A stretch of 64,000 nt of DNA from Mycobacterium sp. AZCC_0083. Lineage in GTDB: Bacteria; Actinomycetota; Actinomycetes; Mycobacteriales; Mycobacteriaceae. The stretch spans positions 1-64,000 of the forward strand of contig NZ_JACHGP010000005.1 in the NCBI RefSeq assembly GCF_014202335.1, in the 5' to 3' direction. The notes below the pieces were generated by a model. That model was not told where the DNA came from. It did no database searches and saw nothing but the letters and a program-made list of their open reading frames with translations. Of this stretch, positions 8,561 to 19,225 are shown one piece after another; position 1 is the stretch's first letter, and the number at the start of each line of letters is the position of its first letter. The position numbers and the translations under genes are program-made.

Positions 8561-8751
8561 CCGTCCTCGCCGATCACACGCTGCTCCTGGCGCTGCCCGC
8601 GTTCGCGCCCGCGGTCGTCGTCGTTGGCGTCGTGGTGTTCGTCGCCATGCGCGACCGTCGCAACAGTGCCGGAAACAACGATGCCGAGACCAGCGATGAC
8701 GGGTCTCACAGTGAGAACTCGGCTCCCGGCGACCATGATGGTTCCCCGTGA
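8557..8751 (+). CDS. small single-helix membrane protein
   Basis: This 64-residue protein starts at a TTG that overlaps the preceding stop codon (TTGA). Residues 8-30 form one hydrophobic helix (ALPAFAPAVVVVGVVVFVAM) followed by a short hydrophilic tail rich in Asp, Ser and His. Overlap at both ends (TTGA upstream, GTGA downstream) argues that it is really translated. I do not recognise the family; it may be an accessory subunit of the two polytopic proteins of the operon. Confidence 0.65.
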   Translation: MTVLADHTLLLALPAFAPAVVVVGVVVFVAMRDRRNSAGNNDAETSDDGSHSENSAPGDHDGSP

Positions 8752-9194
8752 CAACGCAGACGCTGAATCCGTCCCTAAAAATGATGACCGCCCTCGCCGC
8801 GGCAGCACTGATTTCCGCCGGTTGCGGCGGATCGACGAGCTCGGACACTCCGAGCAGCTCCGGGGCCCCAGCGGCTCCATCGTCCACGGACGCCCCACAG
8901 ATGTCCGACCAGCAGACGCCGCCGTCCCGGCTGGTCATCGACGTCACCATCAAGGGCGGTGAGGTGACCCCGACCAACGCTTCGTTCGATGCGAAGGCGA
9001 AGGAACCCATCGTGGTGCGGGTCAACAGCGACGTCGCCGATGAGTTGCACGTGCACTCCAATCCCGAGCACACGTTCAACGTCGAGGCCAAGAGTGGCCC
9101 CCAGTCGTTCCAGTTCACCGTCGATGTGCCCGGCAAGGTCGACGTCGAACTGCACCACTTGAACAAGACCGTCGCGACCGTCACGGTGCAGTGA
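8748..9194 (+). CDS. cupredoxin-like lipoprotein
   Basis: The 148-residue protein has a signal peptide ending in a lipobox (LISAGC), so it should be lipid-anchored on the outer face of the membrane. A Ser/Pro/Thr-rich linker follows to about residue 60, then a beta-rich domain with a cupredoxin-like pattern: VTPTNASFDAKAKEPIVVRV, then DELHVHSNPEHTF and VELHHLNKTVATVTV. Several His residues could bind copper or another metal, but the canonical Cys ligand of blue copper proteins is absent, as in EfeO/CupA-type domains. The start GTG overlaps the previous stop and its own stop overlaps the next start. Confidence 0.75.
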   Translation: MTTQTLNPSLKMMTALAAAALISAGCGGSTSSDTPSSSGAPAAPSSTDAPQMSDQQTPPSRLVIDVTIKGGEVTPTNASFDAKAKEPIVVRVNSDVADELHVHSNPEHTFNVEAKSGPQSFQFTVDVPGKVDVELHHLNKTVATVTVQ

Positions 9195-10527
9195 TCGCGG
9201 ATCGGTCGACGGCGGTTCTCGCCCACGGTCTTGGCGGCTCCGCCGATCTACCGATCCCCTACACCTACGCGCTGATCGGTGCGGCGTGGGCGCTGACGTT
9301 CACCTTCGCGGTCGTCGCGCTCGCCTGGCGCGAGCCCCGGTTCGACCCGGCCAAGCCCGGTCGGCCGCTGCCGGCACGGCTCACCACGGTGGTCGACGCG
9401 CCCGCCACCCGGTGGGCGGTGGCCATCGCGGCGCTGCTGTTCGCCGTCTGGGTCGCGGTCGCCGCCGTGTTCGGTCCGCAGGATGGCCAGAACCCACTGC
9501 TCGGCGTCTTCTACGTGCTGCTGTGGGTGGGCTTGGTGGCGCTCTCGCTGGCGGTCGGGCCGGTGTGGCGCGCGCTGTCGCCGGTGCGCACGGTGTACCG
9601 ACTGACGCCGCTGTCCCGTCGGCCCCCGCCGAGTGCATACCCGCAGCGCTTGGGCTACTGGCCCGCCGCACTTGGGCTGTTCACGTTCGTGTGGCTAGAG
9701 CTCGCCAGTCCTGACCCGGGATCGCTTGCCGCCGTGAAGATCTGGCTGGTGATGTATCTGGCGGTGACGCTGGCCGGCACGCTGGTATTCGGCGATCGCT
9801 GGTGCGCGCGGGCTGACCCGTTCGAGGTGTACGGCGTTGCCGCCTCGCGACTGTCGCCGCTGCGTCGCAACCCCGACGGCAGGATCGCGATCGGCAATCC
9901 CTTCGATCACCTGCCGTCGATGCCGGTCCGGCCGGGGACGGTCGCGGTGCTGGCCGTACTGCTGGGATCGACGGCGTTCGACAGCTTCTCGGCGATGCCG
10001 CAGTGGCGCAACTTCGTCGACGCCCACGCCGACGGCGTGCCGTTGGGCGCCGTCGCGATCCGTACCGTTGGCCTGCTGGTGTTCGCCGCCGCCGTCAGCG
10101 CCACCTTCCATCTCGCGGCGCGCGCCACCGGTGGCGTGGACGGCGCGACGCGGCGCCAACTGCCAGGGTTGATGGCGCACTCGCTGATCCCGATCGTCAT
10201 CGGGTACGTGTTCGCGCACTACCTGACCTACCTCGTCGAACGCGGCCAGCAGACCGTGATCCAGTTGGCCGATCCGCTCGATCGCTGCTGGAATCCGTTG
10301 GGGCTGGGCGATGCTCACGTGAGTTACGTGCTGTCGATGCACCCGGCGGTACTGGCCACGCCAAGGTGGGCTTCGTATTGGGCGGGCACATCGCCGGTGT
10401 GATCGCCGCACACGACAAGGCGCTGTGGCTGCTGCCGAAGCGCCACCAGGTGACCGGCCAGCTGGCGATGATGCTGGTGATGGTCGGCTATACGTTCACC
10501 GGTTTGTACCTGCTCTTCGGCGGCTAG
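9191..10527 (+). CDS. polytopic membrane protein, frame broken near 10357
   Basis: Starting at a GTG that overlaps the lipoprotein stop, this protein has about ten hydrophobic helices. The open frame ends at 10402, but the conserved-looking C-terminus continues in the neighbouring frame up to 10527 (VGFVLGGHIAGVIAAHDKAL, then LPKRHQVTGQLAMMLVMVGY). One base appears to be missing in CTGGCCACGCCAAG near 10357; restoring it gives LATAKVGFV and a protein of about 445 residues. His residues within helices (FAHYLTYL, MHPAVLA, GGHIAGVIAAHD) suggest metal or heme binding. It could be a pseudogene or an assembly error. Function unknown. Confidence 0.65.
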
Positions 10528-10667
10528 CATCCTGAGTCCTTGCTCGCATGCAACTCGTGGGCGCCGCCAACTCAAGAACGCGATCACAACTTGGCCAGCA
10601 TCGGCAGCCAACTCCCACGGAGCCAACGACTCGATCCATCTCCACGATCCAGGACGGCGGGTCGGGT

Positions 10668-10696
10668 TTGCGTTCGAGCGCGCTCGAACTTCTAAT
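10668..10696 (+). promoter_or_regulatory. MerR-type promoter/operator of the SDR-merR operon
   Basis: A perfect palindrome GTTCGAGCGCGCTCGAAC (10672-10689) lies between a TTGCGT hexamer (10668-10673) and a TCTAAT hexamer (10691-10696), the usual geometry for MerR-family control. The -10-like hexamer ends 9 nt before the ATG at 10706, so the transcript is probably leaderless. Confidence 0.6.
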
Positions 10697-10705
10697 GTCG
10701 CTGCC

Positions 10706-11578
10706 ATGACAAGACCTACGGCATCGCAGACCTGGATCATCACCGGAGCCTCGAAGGGATTCGGACGTGCGCTGGCCGAGGCTGCCCTTGCCGCAGGCGA
10801 TCAGGTCGTGGCCGCGGTCCGCAATCCCGATTGCGTGGCGGACCTGAGGGCTGCATACGCCAACCGCGTTATCAGCGTTCAGTTCGACGCCAGGGACACC
10901 ACCGGAGCCGACGGCCTCGTCCAAGTGGCGGTCGAGCATTACGGCCGATTGGACGTCGTGGTGAACAACGCGGGGCGCGCCATCGTCGGCGCCGCCGAGG
11001 AGGTCACCGACACGCAGCTGCGCGACCTGATGGACCTGCACCTGTTCGGTCCCGCTGCCCTAGTGCGCGCGGCATTGCCCGTCATGCGGGCCCAGGGAGG
11101 GGGGACGATCGTGCAAATGAGTAGCCAGGGCGGCCGGTCGTCTTTCCCGGGCGTGTCGACCTACTCGGCGTCGAAGTTCGCTTTGGAGGGATGGTCAGAG
11201 GCCTTGGCCGGGGAGGTCGCCCCGTTCGGAATCCGCGTCATGCTGGTCGAGCCAAGCCGGTTCCGCACCGCGTTCAACGCCGCCGACGTGCTCGACTTCA
11301 CCGACGTCTCGCAGACCTACCGGGAGATCCTGGCCGACGTGCGAGCCGACATGGCCGGTGCAGACGGGATTCAGGAAGGCGACCCCGCCAAGGCCGCGGA
11401 AATCATCGTCTCCTTGGCCCATTCCGAGGAAGTACCCCTGCGGCTGCCACTCGGCGCCGAAGCCGTCGTGCGTCTCACGGCCGCCTACCAACGCGGTCTG
11501 GATGAGGTCAGCCAGTGGGCTGGCTTGGCCCGTAGCGCCGACATCACCGGTGTCGCCGCCTCGCTGCGTCCAATCTAG
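10706..11578 (+). CDS. SDR family NAD(P)-dependent oxidoreductase
   Basis: This classical short-chain dehydrogenase/reductase has 290 residues. The dinucleotide site is TGASKGFG near residue 13, followed by the structural NNAG motif, and the catalytic Ser/Tyr/Lys set lies in MSSQGGRSS and YSASK. It probably oxidises or reduces a carbonyl/hydroxyl on a small molecule; the substrate cannot be read from sequence. Its promoter carries a MerR-type palindrome and the MerR gene starts 8 nt after its stop, so the enzyme is likely induced by the ligand sensed by that regulator. Confidence 0.85.
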   Translation: MTRPTASQTWIITGASKGFGRALAEAALAAGDQVVAAVRNPDCVADLRAAYANRVISVQFDARDTTGADGLVQVAVEHYGRLDVVVNNAGRAIVGAAEEVTDTQLRDLMDLHLFGPAALVRAALPVMRAQGGGTIVQMSSQGGRSSFPGVSTYSASKFALEGWSEALAGEVAPFGIRVMLVEPSRFRTAFNAADVLDFTDVSQTYREILADVRADMAGADGIQEGDPAKAAEIIVSLAHSEEVPLRLPLGAEAVVRLTAAYQRGLDEVSQWAGLARSADITGVAASLRPI

Positions 11579-11586
11579 GATCGGGT

Positions 11587-12069
11587 ATGTCCACCGACGA
11601 CCTGATGAGCAGGGCGCTGGCGTCGCTCAGCGAGATCGACGGCCCGATGTCGATCGAGGTGATCCACCGCCTCGCTGACACCAGTGACGTCACCGAACCG
11701 ATGACCATCGCCGAAGTCGCCAATCTGCTCGACGTCTCCGCGCACACACTGCGTTACTACGAACGCGCCGGGCTCGTCGAGGTCGACCGCGATGGGAACG
11801 GACACCGCAGCTACCACCCCGAGGCGGTGCGCCGACTCGTATTCCTCACCCGGATGCGGTTGTCCGGCATGGCCATCCGCGATCTGCAGCACTACATCGC
11901 GCTCGTCGACAGTGGCGAGCAGACTGTGCCCGAACGACTCGACATGCTGCTCGAACACCGCGACACCATCCGCCGCCAGATCCGCGAACTCACCCTTTCC
12001 CTTGCCGCCACGGAATACAAGATCACCACGTATGGCGGCGCCACCGGCGACACCTGCCATCCCGTTTAG
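11587..12069 (+). CDS. MerR family transcriptional regulator
   Basis: This regulator of 160 residues has an N-terminal extension of about 38 residues before the MerR winged helix-turn-helix (MTIAEVANLLDVSAHTLRYY, then ERAGLVEVDRDGNGHRSY) and a C-terminal dimerisation coiled coil. It lacks the Cys cluster of SoxR or metal-sensing MerR proteins, so it probably senses an organic compound through its short C-terminal region. It is co-transcribed with the SDR gene and is the natural candidate to bind the palindrome at 10672-10689, giving autoregulation. Confidence 0.85.
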   Translation: MSTDDLMSRALASLSEIDGPMSIEVIHRLADTSDVTEPMTIAEVANLLDVSAHTLRYYERAGLVEVDRDGNGHRSYHPEAVRRLVFLTRMRLSGMAIRDLQHYIALVDSGEQTVPERLDMLLEHRDTIRRQIRELTLSLAATEYKITTYGGATGDTCHPV

Positions 12070-12217
12070 ATCCTGGCAACATCTGCGTACGCGGCGAGCA
12101 GCCTCAAACAACGAGCGAGGCGAGATGGCTCAGGTGCCGTGTTGCTGCGCAGTGTCGGTCACCCTGGTCTCGGCTGCGCAGTGCCTATTCGCGGCTGGTG
12201 CTCGATAAGGTGAGCGC

Positions 12218-12772
12218 ATGCGCGCGCTGATCGTCGTCGACGTCCAGAACGACTTCTGCGAGGGCGGTTCGCTGGCCGTCGCGGGCGGCACCGAGGTGGC
12301 GAGGAAGATCACCGAATTGCTCGCCGACCACGCCTACGACCACGTCGTGGCGACCAAGGACTACCACATCGATCCGGGCACTCACTTCTCCGAGAACCCC
12401 GACTTCAAGGACTCCTGGCCACCACACTGCGTCGTCGGCACCGCGGGTGTCGACTTCCACCCGGCGTTCGACCCCACCGCGGTCGAGGCCGTGTTCCACA
12501 AGGGGCACTACTCCGCGGCCTACAGCGGATTCGAGGGTGCGTCCGCGGACGACGGCACGACGCTGACGGACTGGTTGCGCGCCAAGGGAATCGACGCCGT
12601 CGACGTGGTCGGCATCGCCACCGACTACTGCGTCAAGGCCACCGCGGCCGACGCCGTCGCCGCCGGCTTCACCACCAGGGTCCTGTTGGACATGACCGCC
12701 GGGGTGTCACCGACGACGACCGACGAGGCCGTCGACGCACTGCGTGCCGCGGGCGTCGAGATCGCGAGCTAG
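12218..12772 (+). CDS. pncA: nicotinamidase/pyrazinamidase
   Basis: PncA hydrolyses nicotinamide to nicotinate for NAD salvage, and in mycobacteria it activates the drug pyrazinamide. The 184-residue length matches the family. The catalytic triad is complete: D8, K95 and C138 (ATDYCVK). The metal ligands D48, H50, H56 and H70 are all present, in KDYHID and the WPPHC segment. It begins [13 protein letters not shown], nearly the same as the M. tuberculosis enzyme. Its last 4 nt overlap the end of metE on the other strand, so the two transcripts converge. Confidence 0.95.
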   Translation: MRALIVVDVQNDFCEGGSLAVAGGTEVARKITELLADHAYDHVVATKDYHIDPGTHFSENPDFKDSWPPHCVVGTAGVDFHPAFDPTAVEAVFHKGHYSAAYSGFEGASADDGTTLTDWLRAKGIDAVDVVGIATDYCVKATAADAVAAGFTTRVLLDMTAGVSPTTTDEAVDALRAAGVEIAS

Positions 12773-15030
12773 CCGCGCACCTGCGCGGCCGCCGCCACCA
12801 GATGCTGCAGCGAGGCCGTCACCTCATCGGTGGTGCGGGTCTTCAAACCGCAGTCCGGATTCACCCAGAGCCGTTCTGCGGGAACCGATTTCAGTGCCTC
12901 GTGCAGCGACGTCGTGATCTCCTCCACACCGGGAACGCGCGGCGAGTGGATGTCGTAGACACCGGGACCAACACTGTTGGCGAACCCGACGGCGTTCAGG
13001 TCGCCGAGCACCTCCATGTGCGAGCGCGCCGCCTCGATCGACGTCACGTCAGCATCCAGATCGGCAATCGCACCGATCACCTCGCCGAACTCCGAGTAGC
13101 ACAGGTGGGTGTGGATCTGCGTGGAGTCCGCCACCCCTGACGTCGACAGCCGGAACGCGTCGACCGCCCACTCGAGGTAGGCGGCCTTGTCCTTCGACCG
13201 CAGCGGCAGCAGCTCCCGCAGCGCGGGCTCGTCGACCTGGATGATCGCGATGCCCGCCGACTGCAGGTCCACGGTCTCGTCCCGAATCGCCAGCGCCACC
13301 TGGGCGGCCGTATCCGCAAGCGACTGGTCGTCCCGCACGAACGACCACGCCAGGATCGTCACCGGGCCGGTCAGCATGCCCTTGACGGGCTTGGAGGTCA
13401 GCGACTGCGCGTAGGTGATCCACTCGACGGTCATCGCCTTCGGGCGGGCCACGTCGCCGAACAGGATCGGCGGCCGCACGCAGCGGCTGCCGTAGGACTG
13501 CACCCAGCCGTTGTGGGTCGCGAAGAACCCGTCGAGCTGTTCGGCGAAGTACTGCACCATGTCGTTGCGTTCCGGCTCGCCGTGCACCAGCACGTCGAGG
13601 CCGAGCTGCTCCTGCAACGCGATGACGTCGGCGATCTCCGCCTTCATCCGGCGCTCGTACTCGGCGGCGTCGATCGTCCCTGCCCGCAGATCAGCGCGTG
13701 CGACGCGGATCGCCGACGTCTGCGGGTAGGACCCGATGGTCGTGGTCGGCAGCGCGGGAAGGTGCAGCCGCTCGTTCTGCGCGACGCGACGGTCTTCCGC
13801 CGGGCCGCGCGCGGTGCCGGACGCCATGATCGACGCGATGCGTGCCCTGATCCGACCGTTGGACAGGCGTGGGTCGGCACGACGGGATGCAATGACGGCG
13901 TTGGAGGCGTCGACCTCCGCTGCGACGGCATCGCGGCCCTCGCGCAGGCCGCGCGACAGCGTCACCACCTCTCCGACCTTCTCCGCACCGAACGCCAGCC
14001 AGCTGCGCAGCGCGTCGTCGAGATCGGTCTCGGGGTCCAGCGAGTAGGGCACGTGCAGCGTCGAGCACGACGTCGAAACTGCAACGCTGCCAGCCAATCC
14101 CAGCAGGGTTGTCAACGTGCCGAGGGCTGACTGGAGGTCGGTGCGCCAGATGTTGCGGCCGTCGACGACACCTGCGACGATCGTCTTGCCCGCCAGCTCC
14201 GGCACGGCGGCCAGCGGTGCGACGCTGCCTGCGACGAGATCGACGCCGATCGCCTCGACGGGCGTGCGCGCCAGCGCGGGCAGTGCGTCGGTCAGCTCAC
14301 CGAAGTAGGTCGCGACGAAGAGGGCAGGACGCTTGTTCAGACCGCCGAGCACCCGGTAGGTGCGCTCCGCCAGCTCCGCGGCGTTGTCGACGATGTCGGT
14401 CACCAGAACCGGCTCGTCCAGCTGAACCCATTCGACACCCTGGTCGGCCAGCAGTTCGAGCAGCTCGGCGTACACGGCGAGCAGGTCGTCGAGCCGTCCG
14501 ATCGGGGCGCTGGCGTCGGTGGCCTTGCTCAGTGCCAGGAAGGTGATCGGCCCGACGATCACCGGCCGCGCCGGAACACCCTGTGCCCGTGCCTCTTCCA
14601 GCTCTCCGATGACCTTGGCCGGGTTGAGCGCGAACCGGGTGCCGCTGCCGATCTCGGGCACCAGGTAGTGGTAGTTGGTGTCGAACCACTTCGTCATCTC
14701 CAGCGGGGCGATGTCGTCGTTCCCGCGCGCCGCGGCGAAGTACCGGTCCAGATCATCGGTGACGTTGGCAACCCGGGGCGGCAGCGCGCCCACCAGCACG
14801 GCGGTGTCGAGGACCTGGTCGTAGTACGAAAAGGTGTTCACCGGAACCGAATCCAGCCCGGCGTCGACCAGGTGGCTCCAGGCGTCGCGGCGGATCGTGG
14901 CGGCGACGCCTTCGAGTTCTGCGCGATCGATCTTGCCCGACCAGTACTTCTCGACGGCCCGTTTGAGTTCCCGATTCGGGCCTATGCGTGGCGATCCGGT
15001 GATGGTGGTGGTGAATGGCTTAGCGGTCAT
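12769..15030 (-). CDS. metE: cobalamin-independent methionine synthase
   Basis: MetE transfers the methyl group of 5-methyltetrahydropteroyltriglutamate to homocysteine, the last step of methionine synthesis, without B12. At 753 residues it has the usual two-barrel size. C-terminal zinc-site segments are visible: [13 protein letters not shown], the His/Cys in [11 protein letters not shown] and the Cys in [10 protein letters not shown] cobalamin riboswitch precedes it on the same strand, so it should be shut off when B12 is available and MetH can work. Confidence 0.95.
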   Translation of the reverse strand: MTAKPFTTTITGSPRIGPNRELKRAVEKYWSGKIDRAELEGVAATIRRDAWSHLVDAGLDSVPVNTFSYYDQVLDTAVLVGALPPRVANVTDDLDRYFAAARGNDDIAPLEMTKWFDTNYHYLVPEIGSGTRFALNPAKVIGELEEARAQGVPARPVIVGPITFLALSKATDASAPIGRLDDLLAVYAELLELLADQGVEWVQLDEPVLVTDIVDNAAELAERTYRVLGGLNKRPALFVATYFGELTDALPALARTPVEAIGVDLVAGSVAPLAAVPELAGKTIVAGVVDGRNIWRTDLQSALGTLTTLLGLAGSVAVSTSCSTLHVPYSLDPETDLDDALRSWLAFGAEKVGEVVTLSRGLREGRDAVAAEVDASNAVIASRRADPRLSNGRIRARIASIMASGTARGPAEDRRVAQNERLHLPALPTTTIGSYPQTSAIRVARADLRAGTIDAAEYERRMKAEIADVIALQEQLGLDVLVHGEPERNDMVQYFAEQLDGFFATHNGWVQSYGSRCVRPPILFGDVARPKAMTVEWITYAQSLTSKPVKGMLTGPVTILAWSFVRDDQSLADTAAQVALAIRDETVDLQSAGIAIIQVDEPALRELLPLRSKDKAAYLEWAVDAFRLSTSGVADSTQIHTHLCYSEFGEVIGAIADLDADVTSIEAARSHMEVLGDLNAVGFANSVGPGVYDIHSPRVPGVEEITTSLHEALKSVPAERLWVNPDCGLKTRTTDEVTASLQHLVAAAAQVRG

Positions 15031-15167
15031 TGCTTGGGTCGTCCTTCAAATGCGACGGGATGGTCACCGCCAGCGGACGTCAACCGAGCACCTGCCAGTC
15101 GCACACCGCAGGCATGCGCAACCAACAACCACGTCGGTCATCCGCCCATTCCGCGAGGCGACAACCA

Positions 15168-15186
15168 CCGGACGCGGCGCGTCCGG
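15168..15186 (-). promoter_or_regulatory. GC-rich hairpin after the B12 riboswitch (expression platform)
   Basis: CCGGACGC and GCGTCCGG form an 8-bp stem around a 3-nt loop, right after the last conserved aptamer segment in the metE leader. It is a candidate intrinsic terminator or anti-element; no U run follows, which is common for mycobacterial terminators. Confidence 0.5.
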
Positions 15187-15375
15187 TACAACTGGCAGGT
15201 CTTCGGACTCGCAGGCGCGCACGAACCTCTGCCGAGGCGTCGTACACCTACTGGCCGTCGCTTCCCAGCCGCAGTTGCCTGCATGCCAGTGCTGATGACG
15301 GCGGTCGTTCCTGCATACCGCTGCGGGACAGTCTCGGATTCTCACCGAGTTCCCTCTCGCGTCGCACCTCAACCA
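15187..15375 (-). promoter_or_regulatory. cobalamin (B12) riboswitch of metE
   Basis: On the minus strand the leader carries the conserved parts of the adenosylcobalamin aptamer in order: GGGAACTCGGTGAGAATCC, then ACTGTCCCGCAGCGGT, CTGGGAAGCGACGGCCAG, and finally GAGTCCGAAGACCTGCCAG, the B12-box region. It lies about 160 nt upstream of the metE start. Binding of cobalamin is expected to repress metE, as known for other actinobacterial metE genes. Confidence 0.9.
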
Positions 15376-15699
15376 AGGGTGCGGCGCTCGATGTCGACAC
15401 CGGGCCAGAACCCGACGTCGACAGACCAGCTGCGTGATTCAGATTACTCGGCCATGATTCGCGGTGGGACCGGCCTTGCGCGTGCCGTCGGCGATGGCGG
15501 CGCGCTGGCCCGGCCCAATAGGCGTGATGGTGCCCACACCCCTTCCTGCGCGTGTTTGCGGGACGCGGCAAGCGGGCAGTTCAGGGAGGGTGCAAGGGCG
15601 CTTGAACGCGGATGTGAGCGGCTCGCCCGGAATGCCCTCCCACCCGGGTGCACCGTATCGTCGCCTTGGTCCGTTATTCACCACCCGGAAGGTCGCACC
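15376..15699. other. spacer between metE leader and glgX
   Basis: This should hold the minus-strand metE promoter (a TAATCT hexamer lies near 15440 on that strand) and the glgX promoter. Open frames crossing it are extensions of glgX or antisense frames without domain signal. I see no other feature. Confidence 0.4.
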
Positions 15700-17850
<2,151 letters not shown>

Positions 17851-17928
17851 TCATTCGCCGCAATCCGCGACTTGGGAGCGCTGGCGTTCGGTACGCGACG
17901 GTTTCCGCATCCAAGTCACGGGCAGTGC

Positions 17929-17953
17929 GATAATTACCTCTGCAACAGAGGTA
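17929..17953 (+). promoter_or_regulatory. promoter with MarR-type operator
   Basis: A GATAAT hexamer (17929-17934) is directly followed by the inverted repeat TACCTCTG-CAA-CAGAGGTA (17935-17953), 10 nt before the GTG start of the MarR gene. The repeat covers the expected transcription start, the classic position for autorepression. Confidence 0.7.
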
Positions 17954-17963
17954 TTGTGGGTGA

Positions 17964-18416
17964 GTGGAAACCTCGGCCGATCTCGCCGTCGAACTCATCG
18001 CCACGGTGGGCCGGCTCCGGCGCCAGGTGCGGCGGTCCGGCGATGGCCTCCCGATCGGCACCGGCCTGCCCGAATCACAGGCCGAGCTGCTGCGGCTGGT
18101 CGGTAGACAGCCAGGCATCTCCGTCCGGCACGCTGCCGCCGAACTCGGGCTCGCGGCGAACACCGCATCGACGCTGGTCTCCCGGTTGTCGGCCGACGGT
18201 CTGCTGGTGCGCACCGTCGACCCCGACGACCGCCGCGTCGGCAGGTTGCGACTGACCGAGTCGGCACAGCGCATCGCCGACGAATCACGCGCCTCCCGCC
18301 GGGCCGCCCTCGGCGCGGTGCTCGAGCGTCTCGACGCCGACCAGATCGAACGACTGACCGACGGGCTGGCGGTACTCGCCGACGTCACCCGGCTACTGCG
18401 CGAGGAGGAAGAATGA
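17964..18416 (+). CDS. MarR family transcriptional regulator
   Basis: A winged-helix MarR protein of 150 residues: the recognition helix region is HAAAELGLAANTASTLVSRL and the wing is VRTVDPDDRRVGRLRLTE, both in the usual order with dimerisation helices at each end. It heads an operon with an ABC exporter, and its stop overlaps the ATPase start (ATGA). The inverted repeat just upstream is a likely autoregulatory operator. The ligand is presumably a compound pumped out by the transporter; this is inference from context. Confidence 0.85.
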   Translation: METSADLAVELIATVGRLRRQVRRSGDGLPIGTGLPESQAELLRLVGRQPGISVRHAAAELGLAANTASTLVSRLSADGLLVRTVDPDDRRVGRLRLTESAQRIADESRASRRAALGAVLERLDADQIERLTDGLAVLADVTRLLREEEE

Positions 18417-19225
18417 CCAGTGCACCGGCCATCGACTGCAGGCACCTGACTCATCGGTACGGCCAGTTCACCGCGGTGGACGGCCTGACCCTGGAGGTCG
18501 AGGCCGGCGAGACCATGGGATTGCTCGGACCCAACGGCGCAGGCAAGACCACGGTCGTGCGGGTACTCACCACGCTCACCCCCGTCCAGGACGGCGAGGT
18601 ACGGATCTTCGGATTCGACTCCCGCCGCGACACCTTGGACATCCGCCAGAACATCGGCTATGTGCCACAACAACTCTCGATCGAATCGGCGCTCACCGGG
18701 CGGCAGAACGTCGACCTGTTCGCCAGGTTGTACGACGTGCCGCGCAAGCAGCGCCGCGCGCGGGTCGACGAGGCGCTGGAGGCGATGCAACTGCTCGACG
18801 TCGCGGGCAACCTCGCAGGGACCTACTCGGGCGGCATGGTGCGACGGCTCGAACTGGCCCAGGCGCTGGTGAACCGTCCGTCGCTGCTGATTCTCGACGA
18901 GCCCACCGTCGGTCTGGATCCCATTGCGCGCGACGGTGTCTGGATGCAGGTGGCGCGGATGCAGGACGAGTTCGGCATGACCGTGCTGCTGACCACCCAC
19001 TACATGGAGGAGGCGGACGCTCTGTGCGACCGAGTGGCCCTCATGCACCACGGCGTGCTGCAGACGGTGGGCACGCCGACGGAGCTGAAGGCCGCGGTGT
19101 CACCCACCGCCAGCCTCGAAGACGTGTTCCGACACCACGCAGGCGAGGACCTCTCGGAGGACGCCGCCAAGCAGGGCCTGCGTGAAATCCGTTCCAGCAG
19201 AAGGGCGGCCCGCCGTGTCAGTTGA
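18413..19225 (+). CDS. ABC exporter ATP-binding protein
   Basis: This cytosolic ATPase of 270 residues belongs to an ABC-2 type exporter (DrrA/daunorubicin-resistance-like). Walker A is GPNGAGKTT near residue 40, the signature is YSGGMVRR, Walker B is LLILDEPTVGLD and the switch His is in LLTTHYMEEAD. A C-terminal tail follows the nucleotide-binding domain. It overlaps the marR stop by 4 nt, and the permease gene starts inside its 3' end, so the three genes are translationally coupled. Confidence 0.9.
   Translation: MTSAPAIDCRHLTHRYGQFTAVDGLTLEVEAGETMGLLGPNGAGKTTVVRVLTTLTPVQDGEVRIFGFDSRRDTLDIRQNIGYVPQQLSIESALTGRQNVDLFARLYDVPRKQRRARVDEALEAMQLLDVAGNLAGTYSGGMVRRLELAQALVNRPSLLILDEPTVGLDPIARDGVWMQVARMQDEFGMTVLLTTHYMEEADALCDRVALMHHGVLQTVGTPTELKAAVSPTASLEDVFRHHAGEDLSEDAAKQGLREIRSSRRAARRVS

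Noticed and set aside
7760..9226. 488-codon open frame on the minus strand
   Set aside because: Antisense to the membrane-protein and lipoprotein genes; low-complexity Arg/His composition, no motif.
14668..15699. Upstream extension of the glgX frame, adding more than 300 residues
   Set aside because: It runs through antisense metE and the B12 riboswitch and has no domain; glgX homology begins at the TTG at 15700.
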